From assembly GCA_964247055.1 (NCBI GenBank), contig OZ176057.1:1798001-1862000 (forward strand): a stretch of DNA of 64,000 bases. Reading direction: 5' to 3'. The position numbers and the translations under genes were made by a program. Below, piece by piece: positions 57,401-64,000 of the stretch. A model generated the notes under the pieces. That model saw only the letters and a list, made by a program, of their open reading frames with translations. It searched no databases and was not told the origin of the DNA. This DNA is from Paragordius varius (taxonomy: Eukaryota; Nematomorpha). Positions within the stretch are counted from its first letter, which is position 1, and each line of letters begins with the position of its first letter.

Positions 57401-60400
57401 GGCTTGGTTGATCGAGGAATAATGGTACTTGGTATTACGGTACTGCCACTCGCTGCATCTATTGTTTAAAAATATATTTATACGTTTAGGAGGCTGCGAG
57501 GTTGGTAGAGGTTTAATGGGACTTGGTATTACGGTACTGGCACTCGCTGCATCTATTGTTTAAAAATATATTATTACGTTTAGGAGGTTGCGAGGTTGGT
57601 ACAGGTTTAATGGTACTTGGTATTACGGTACTGGCATTCGCTGCATCTATTGTTTAAAAATATATTATTACGTTTAGGAGGTTGCGAGGTTGGTACAGGT
57701 TTAATGGTGTTTGGTATTACGGTACTGGCACTCGCTACATCTATTGTTTAAAAATATATTATTACGTTTAGGAGGTTGCGAGGTTGGTACAGGTTTAATG
57801 GTACTTGGTATTACGGTACTGGCATTCGCTGCATCTATTGTTTAAAAATATATTTATACGTTTAGGAGGCTGCGAGGTTGGTAGAGGTTTAATGGGACTT
57901 GGTATTACGGTACTGCCACTCGCTGCATCTATTGTTTAAAAATATATTTATACGTTTAGGAGGCTGCGAGGTTGGTAGAGGTTTAATGGGACTTGGTATT
58001 ACGGTACTGGCACTCGCTGCATCTATTGTTTAAAAATATATTTATACGTTTAGGAGGTGGCTTGGTTGATAGAGGAATAATGGTACTTGGTGTTACGGTA
58101 CTGGCACTCGCTACGTCTATTGTTTAAAAATATATTTATACGTTTAGGAGGTTGCGAGGTTGGTACAGGTTTTACGGTACTTGGTATTACGGTACTGCCA
58201 CTCGCTGCATCTATTGTTTAAAAATATATTTATACGTTTAGGAGGTTGCGAGGTTGGTACAGGTTTAATGGTACTTGGTATTACGGTACTGGCACTCGCT
58301 GCATCTATTGTTTAAAAATATATTATTACGTTTAGGAGGTTGCGAGGTTGGTACAGGTTTAATGGTGTTTGGTATTACGGTACTGGCACTCGCTGCATCT
58401 ATTGTTTAAAAATATATTTATACGTTTAGGAGGTTGCGAGGTTGGTAGAGGTTTAATGGTACTTGGTATTACGGTACTGCCAGTCGCTGCATCTATTGTT
58501 TAAAAATATATTTATACGTTTAGGAGGTGGCCTGGTTGATCGAGGAATAATGGTACTTGGTATTACGGTACTGGCACTCGCTGCATCTATTGTTTAAAAA
58601 TATATTATTACGTTTAGGAGGTTGCGAGGTTGGTACAGGTTTAATGGTACTTGGTATTACGGTACTGGCATTCGCTGCATCTATTGTTTAAAAATATATT
58701 TATACGTTTAGGAGGCTGCGAGGTTGGTAGAGGTTTAATGGGACTTGGTATTACGGTACTGCCACTCGCTGCATCTATTGTTTAAAAATATATTTATACG
58801 TTTAGGAGGCTGCGAGGTTGGTAGAGGTTTAATGGGACTTGGTATTACGGTACTGGCACTCGCTGCATCTATTGTTTAAAAATATATTTATACGTTTAGG
58901 AGGTGGTTTGGTTGATAGAGGAATAATGGTACTTGGTGTTACGGTACTGGCACTCGCTACGTCTATTGTTTAAAAATATATTTATACGTTTAGGAGGTTG
59001 CGAGGTTGGTACAGGTTTTACGGTACTTGGTATTACGGTACTGCCACTCGCTGCATCTATTGTTTAAAAATATATTTATACGTTTAGGAGGTTGCGAGGT
59101 TGGTACAGGTTTAATGGTACTTGGTATTACGGTACTGGCACTCGCTGCATCTATTGTTTAAAAATATATTATTACGTTTAGGAGGTTGCGAGGTTGGTAC
59201 AGGTTTAATGGTGTTTGGTATTACGGTACTGGCACTCGCTGCATCTATTGTTTAAAAATATATTTATACGTTTAGGAGGTTGCGAGGTTGGTAGAGGTTT
59301 AATGGTACTTGGTATTACGGTACTGCCAGTCGCTGCATCTATTGTTTAAAAATATATTTATACGTTTAGGAGGTGGCCTGGTTGATCGAGGAATAATGAT
59401 ACTTGGTATTACGGTACTGGCACTCGCTGCGTCTATTGTTTAAAAATATATTTATACGTTTAGGAGGTTGCGAGGTTGGTACAGGTTTAATGGTACTTGG
59501 TATTACGGTACTGGCATTCGCTGCATCTATTGTTTAAAAATATTATATTACGTTTAGGAGGTTGCGAGGTTGGTACAGGTTTAATGGTGTTTGGTATTAC
59601 GGTACTGGCACTCGCTGCATCTATTGTTTAAAAATATATTATTACGTTTAGGAGGTTGCGAGGTTGGTACAGGTTTAATGGTACTTGGTATTACGGTACT
59701 GGCATTCGCTGCATCTATTGTTTAAAAATATATTTATACGTTTAGGAGGCTGCGAGGTTGGTAGAGGTTTAATGGGACTTGGTATTACGGTACTGCCACT
59801 CGCTGCATCTATTGTTTAAAAATATATTTATACGTTTAGGAGGCTGCGAGGTTGGTAGAGGTTTAATGGGACTTGGTATTACGGTACTGGCACTCGCTGC
59901 ATCTATTGTTTAAAAATATATTATTACGTTTAGGAGGTTGCGAGGTTGGTACAGGTTTAATGGTACTTGGTATTACGGTACTGGCATTCGCTGCATCTAT
60001 TGTTTAAAAATATATTATTACGTTTAGGAGGTTGCGAGGTTGGTACAGGTTTAATGGTGTTTGGTATTACGGTACTGGCACTCGCTGCATCTATTGTTTA
60101 AAAATATATTTATACGTTTAGGAGGCTGCGAGGTTGGTAGAGGTTTAATGGGACTTGGTATTACGGTACTGCCACTCGCTGCATCTATTGTTTAAAAATA
60201 TATTTATACGTTTAGGAGGTGGCTTGGTTGATCGAGGAATAATGGTACTTGGTATTACGGTACTGTCACTCGCTGCATCTATTGTTTAAAAATATATTTA
60301 TACGTTTAGGAGGCTGCGAGGTTGGTAGAGGTTTAATGGGACTTGGTATTACGGTACTGGCACTCGCTGCATCTATTGTTTAAAAATATATTATTACGTT

Positions 60401-63400
60401 TAGGAGGTTGCGAGGTTGGTACAGGTTTAATGGTACTTGGTATTACGGTACTGGCATTCGCTGCATCTATTGTTTAAAAATATATTATTACGTTTAGGAG
60501 GTTGCGAGGTTGGTACAGGTTTAATGGTGTTTGGTATTACGGTACTGGCACTCGCTGCATCTATTGTTTAAAAATATATTATTACGTTTAGGAGGTTGCG
60601 AGGTTGGTACAGGTTTAATGGTACTTGGTATTACGGTACTGGCATTCGCTGCATCTATTGTTTAAAAATATATTTATACGTTTAGGAGGCTGCGAGGTTG
60701 GTAGAGGTTTAATGGGACTTGGTATTACGGTACTGCCACTCGCTGCATCTATTGTTTAAAAATATATTTATACGTTTAGGAGGCTGCGAGGTTGGTAGAG
60801 GTTTAATGGGACTTGGTATTACGGTACTGGCACTCGCTGCATCTATTGTTTAAAAATATATTTATACGTTTAGGAGGTGGCTTGGTTGATAGAGGAATAA
60901 TGGTACTTGGTGTTACGGTACTGGCACTCGCTACGTCTATTGTTTAAAAATATATTTATACGTTTAGGAGGTTGCGAGGTTGGTACAGGTTTAATGGTGT
61001 TTGGTATTACGGTACTGGTACTCGCTGCATCTATTGTTTAAAAATATATTTATACGTTTAGGAGGTTGCGAGGTTGGTACAGGTTTTACGGTACTTGGTA
61101 TTACGGTACTGCCACTCGCTGCATCTATTGTTTAAAAATATATTTATACGTTTAGGAGGCTGCGAGGTTGGTAGAGGTTTAATGGTGTTTGGTATTACGG
61201 TACTGGCACTCGCTGCATCTATTGTTTAAAAATATATTATTACGTTTAGGAGGTTGCGAGGTTGGTACAGGTTTAATGGTACTTGGTATTACGGTACTGG
61301 CATTCGCTGCATCTATTGTTTAAAAATATATTTATACGTTTAGGAGGCTGCGAGGTTGGTAGAGGTTTAATGGGACTTGGTATTACGGTACTGCCACTCG
61401 CTGCATCTATTGTTTAAAAATATATTTATACGTTTAGGAGGCTGCGAGGTTGGTAGAGGTTTAATGGGACTTGGTATTACGGTACTGGCACTCGCTGCAT
61501 CTATTGTTTAAAAATATATTTATACGTTTAGGAGGTGGCTTGGTTGATAGAGGAATAATGGTACTTGGTGTTACGGTACTGGCACTCGCTACGTCTATTG
61601 TTTAAAAATATATTTATACGTTTAGGAGGTTGCGAGGTTGGTACAGGTTTTACGGTACTTGGTATTACGGTACTGCCACTCGCTGCATCTATTGTTTAAA
61701 AATATATTTATACGTTTAGGAGGTTGCGAGGTTGGTACAGGTTTAATGGTACTTGGTATTACGGTACTGGCACTCGCTGCATCTATTGTTTAAAAATATA
61801 TTATTACGTTTAGGAGGTTGCGAGGTTGGTACAGGTTTAATGGTGTTTGGTATTACGGTACTGGCACTCGCTGCATCTATTGTTTAAAAATATATTTATA
61901 CGTTTAGGAGGTTGCGAGGTTGGTAGAGGTTTAATGGTACTTGGTATTACGGTACTGCCAGTCGCTGCATCTATTGTTTAAAAATATATTTATACGTTTA
62001 GGAGGTGGCCTGGTTGATCGAGGAATAATGGTACTTGGTATTACGGTACTGGCACTCGCTGCGTCTATTGTTTAAAAATATATTTATACGTTTAGGAGGT
62101 TGCGAGGTTGGTACAGGTTTAATGGTACTTGGTATTACGGTACTGGCATTCGCTGCATCTATTGTTTAAAAATATTATATTACGTTTAGGAGGTTGCGAG
62201 GTTGGTACAGGTTTAATGGTGTTTGGTATTACGGTACTGGCACTCGCTGCATCTATTGTTTAAAAATATATTTATACGTTTAGGAGGCTGCGAGGTTGGT
62301 AGAGGTTTAATGGGACTTGGTATTACGGTACTGCCACTCGCTGCATCTATTGTTTAAAAATATATTTATACGTTTAGGAGGCTGCGAGGTTGGTAGAGGT
62401 TTAATGGGACTTGGTATTACGGTACTGGCACTCGCTGCATCTATTGTTTAAAAATATATTTATACGTTTAGGAGGCTGCGAGGTTGGTAGAGGTTTAATG
62501 GGACTTGGTATTACGGTACTGGCACTCGCTGCATCTATTGTTTAAAAATATATTATTACGTTTAGGAGGTTGCGAGGTTGGTACAGGTTTAATGGTACTT
62601 GGTATTACGGTACTGGCATTCGCTGCATCTATTGTTTAAAAATATATTATTACGTTTAGGAGGTTGCGAGGTTGGTACAGGTTTAATGCTGTTTGGTATT
62701 ACGGTACTGGCACTCGCTGCATCTATTGTTTAAAAATATATTATTACGTTTAGGAGGTTGCGAGGTTGGTACAGGTTTAATGGTACTTGGTATTACGGTA
62801 CTGGCATTCGCTGCATCTATTGTTTAAAAATATATTATTACGTTTAGGAGGTTGCGAGGTTGGTACAGGTTTAATGGTGTTTGGTATGGTACTGGCACTC
62901 GCTGCATCTATTGTTTAAAAATATATTATTACGTTTAGGAGGTTGCGAGGTTGGTACAGGTTTAATGGTACTTGGTATTACGGTACTGGCATTCGCTGCA
63001 TCTATTGTTTAAAAATATATTTATACGTTTAGGAGGCTGCGAGGTTGGTAGAGGTTTAATGGGACTTGGTATTACGGTACTGCCACTCGCTGCATCTATT
63101 GTTTAAAAATATATTTATACGTTTAGGAGGCTGCGAGGTTGGTAGAGGTTTAATGGGACTTGGTATTACGGTACTGGCACTCGCTGCATCTATTGTTTAA
63201 AAATATATTTATACGTTTAGGAGGTGGCTTGGTTGATAGAGGAATAATGGTACTTGGTGTTACGGTACTGGCACTCGCTACGTCTATTGTTTAAAAATAT
63301 ATTTATACGTTTAGGAGGTTGCGAGGTTGGTACAGGTTTTACGGTACTTGGTATTACGGTACTGCCACTCGCTGCATCTATTGTTTAAAAATATATTTAT

Positions 63401-63990
63401 ACGTTTAGGAGGTTGCGAGGTTGGTACAGGTTTAATGGTACTTGGTATTACGGTACTGGCACTCGCTGCATCTATTGTTTAAAAATATATTATTACGTTT
63501 AGGAGGTTGCGAGGTTGGTACAGGTTTAATGGTGTTTGGTATTACGGTACTGGTACTCGCTGCATCTATTGTTTAAAAATATATTTATACGTTTAGGAGG
63601 TGGCTTGGTTGATCGAGGAATAATGGTACTTGGTATTACGGTACTGCCACTCGCTGCATCTATTGTATAAAAATATATTTATACGTTTAGGAGGCTGCGA
63701 GGTTGGTAGAGGTTTAATGGGACTTGGTATTACGGTACTGGCACTCGCTGCATCTATTGTTTAAAAATATATTATTACGTTTAGGAGGTTGCGAGGTTGG
63801 TACAGGTTTAATGGTACTTGGTATTACGGTACTGGCATTCGCTGCATCTATTGTTTAAAAATATATTATTACGTTTAGGAGGTTGCGAGGTTGGTACAGG
63901 TTTAATGGTGTTTGGTATTACGGTACTGGCACTCGCTGCATCTATTGTTTAAAAATATATTTATACGTTTAGGAGGTTGCGAGGTTGGTA
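39446..63990 (-). CDS. Array of 69-nt phase-1 exon-like units with 25-nt spacers
   Basis: In each unit the minus strand reads AAACAATAG, then AT, 22 codons, C, then GTATAAAT or GTAATAAT. The 69-nt part encodes a Pro/Ser/Thr/Ala-rich 23-mer; one type is AASASTVIPSTIKP then VPTSQPPK, others have VTPSTIIPLSTKPPPK or SGSTVIPSPIKPLPTSQPPK, with His at the split codon. First exon 39,446-39,514, next starting 39,540. The phase matches every other exon of the locus, and no stop appears in the coding part of any variant I read. The GT...AG spacer of 25 nt (23 in two units) is below the usual animal intron minimum, but an intron skipping one or more units (119, 213 nt and so on) would also keep frame. 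It could be the core of a large secreted, mucin-like repeat protein, or a satellite derived from such an exon. Confidence 0.5.
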
Positions 63991-64000
63991 GAGGTTTAAT
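39446..64000 (-). repeat. 94-bp satellite array, about 261 units, open at the right edge
   Basis: Head-to-tail units with a constant 94-bp period. Several unit types recur in ordered blocks, for example the ggtggcttggttgatagagg type followed by the ttttacggtacttgg type. Large blocks are repeated: the segment from about 43,205 recurs from 46,492 (35 units minus 3 bp), and the segment from 54,005 recurs from 58,047 (43 units, 4,042 bp). Units with rare changes confirm block copying; the same 3-bp deletion occurs at about 43,599 and 46,897. The lowest unit (39,446-39,514) is the most diverged. The array runs past the window end, so total copy number is unknown. Confidence 0.97.

Noticed and set aside
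39446-64000. CRISPR-like direct repeat array
   Set aside because: Units are contiguous with no unique spacers, and the whole context is eukaryotic.
39446-64000. Plus-strand alternative: 21-nt exon (GAGGTTGCGAGGTTGGTACAG) plus 73-nt intron
   Set aside because: The plus-strand donor GTTTAATGG is absent in whole unit classes (GAATAATGG types), whereas the minus-strand GT and AG are kept in all units I read and match the phase of neighbouring exons.

Overview
The window is AT-rich eukaryotic DNA with no bacterial gene layout, no tRNA or rRNA that I could see, and heavy transposon debris (LINE reverse-transcriptase fragments, a hAT transposase, a Penelope-like endonuclease, several TIR/MITE elements). 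GT-AG introns of about 57-111 nt between tiny exons, together with this transposon mix, suggest an insect; I favour a sap-feeding hemipteran (aphid, phylloxeran or adelgid type), whose genomes are AT-rich and carry secreted proteins built from microexons. The host is inference only.

The main content is on the minus strand: a chain of very short exons (21-69 nt) between about 18.8 and 38.2 kb. Nearly every one starts with two bases of a split codon, ends with one base of the next, and is open only in that phase (symmetric phase 1-1). Most end in Pro-x-Gly or a similar turn with the Gly codon split by the intron. Two tandem arrays follow the same rule. The 133-bp repeat at 15.71-17.17 kb reads as 11 copies of a 63-nt exon plus a 70-nt intron. 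The 94-bp repeat from 39.45 kb to the window end (about 261 copies, continuing beyond) reads as a 69-nt exon (23 codons, Pro/Ser/Thr/Ala-rich) plus a 25-nt GT...AG spacer. A terminal exon with stop and AATAAA lies at 2.29-2.42 kb, and hydrophobic signal-peptide-like open frames lie at 19.18 and 20.35 kb. The simplest picture is a cluster of duplicated genes for secreted repeat-rich proteins, in which coding exons plus their introns have been amplified into satellites.

Layout. 0-2 kb: dispersed repeat and hAT-type MITE debris. 2.26-2.42 kb: terminal exon. 2.9-3.65 kb: Penelope-type non-coding repeats. 3.95-5.04 kb: LINE with a 5' inversion. 5.50-6.84 and 7.08-8.87 kb: two TIR elements with tandem subterminal repeats. 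9.06-11.84 kb: dispersed repeat split by a hAT element. 11.9-15.7 kb: mostly unassigned. 15.7-17.2 kb: 133-bp exon array. 18.5-21.4 kb: three copies of a 1.13-1.19-kb gene segment. 21.4-33.7 kb: further microexons, partly in a duplicated block (24.2-26.6 and 28.3-31.8 kb) with a Penelope insertion. 35.5-36.9 kb: LINE nested in a MITE. 38.13 kb: microexon. 38.55-39.3 kb: unidentified decayed open frames. 39.45-64.0 kb: 94-bp exon-like satellite.

All exon calls come from reading frame, splice signals and internal repetition by eye. No transcript evidence was available. The 25-nt spacer is shorter than introns normally spliced in animals, so how, or whether, the 94-bp array is spliced is the main open question.
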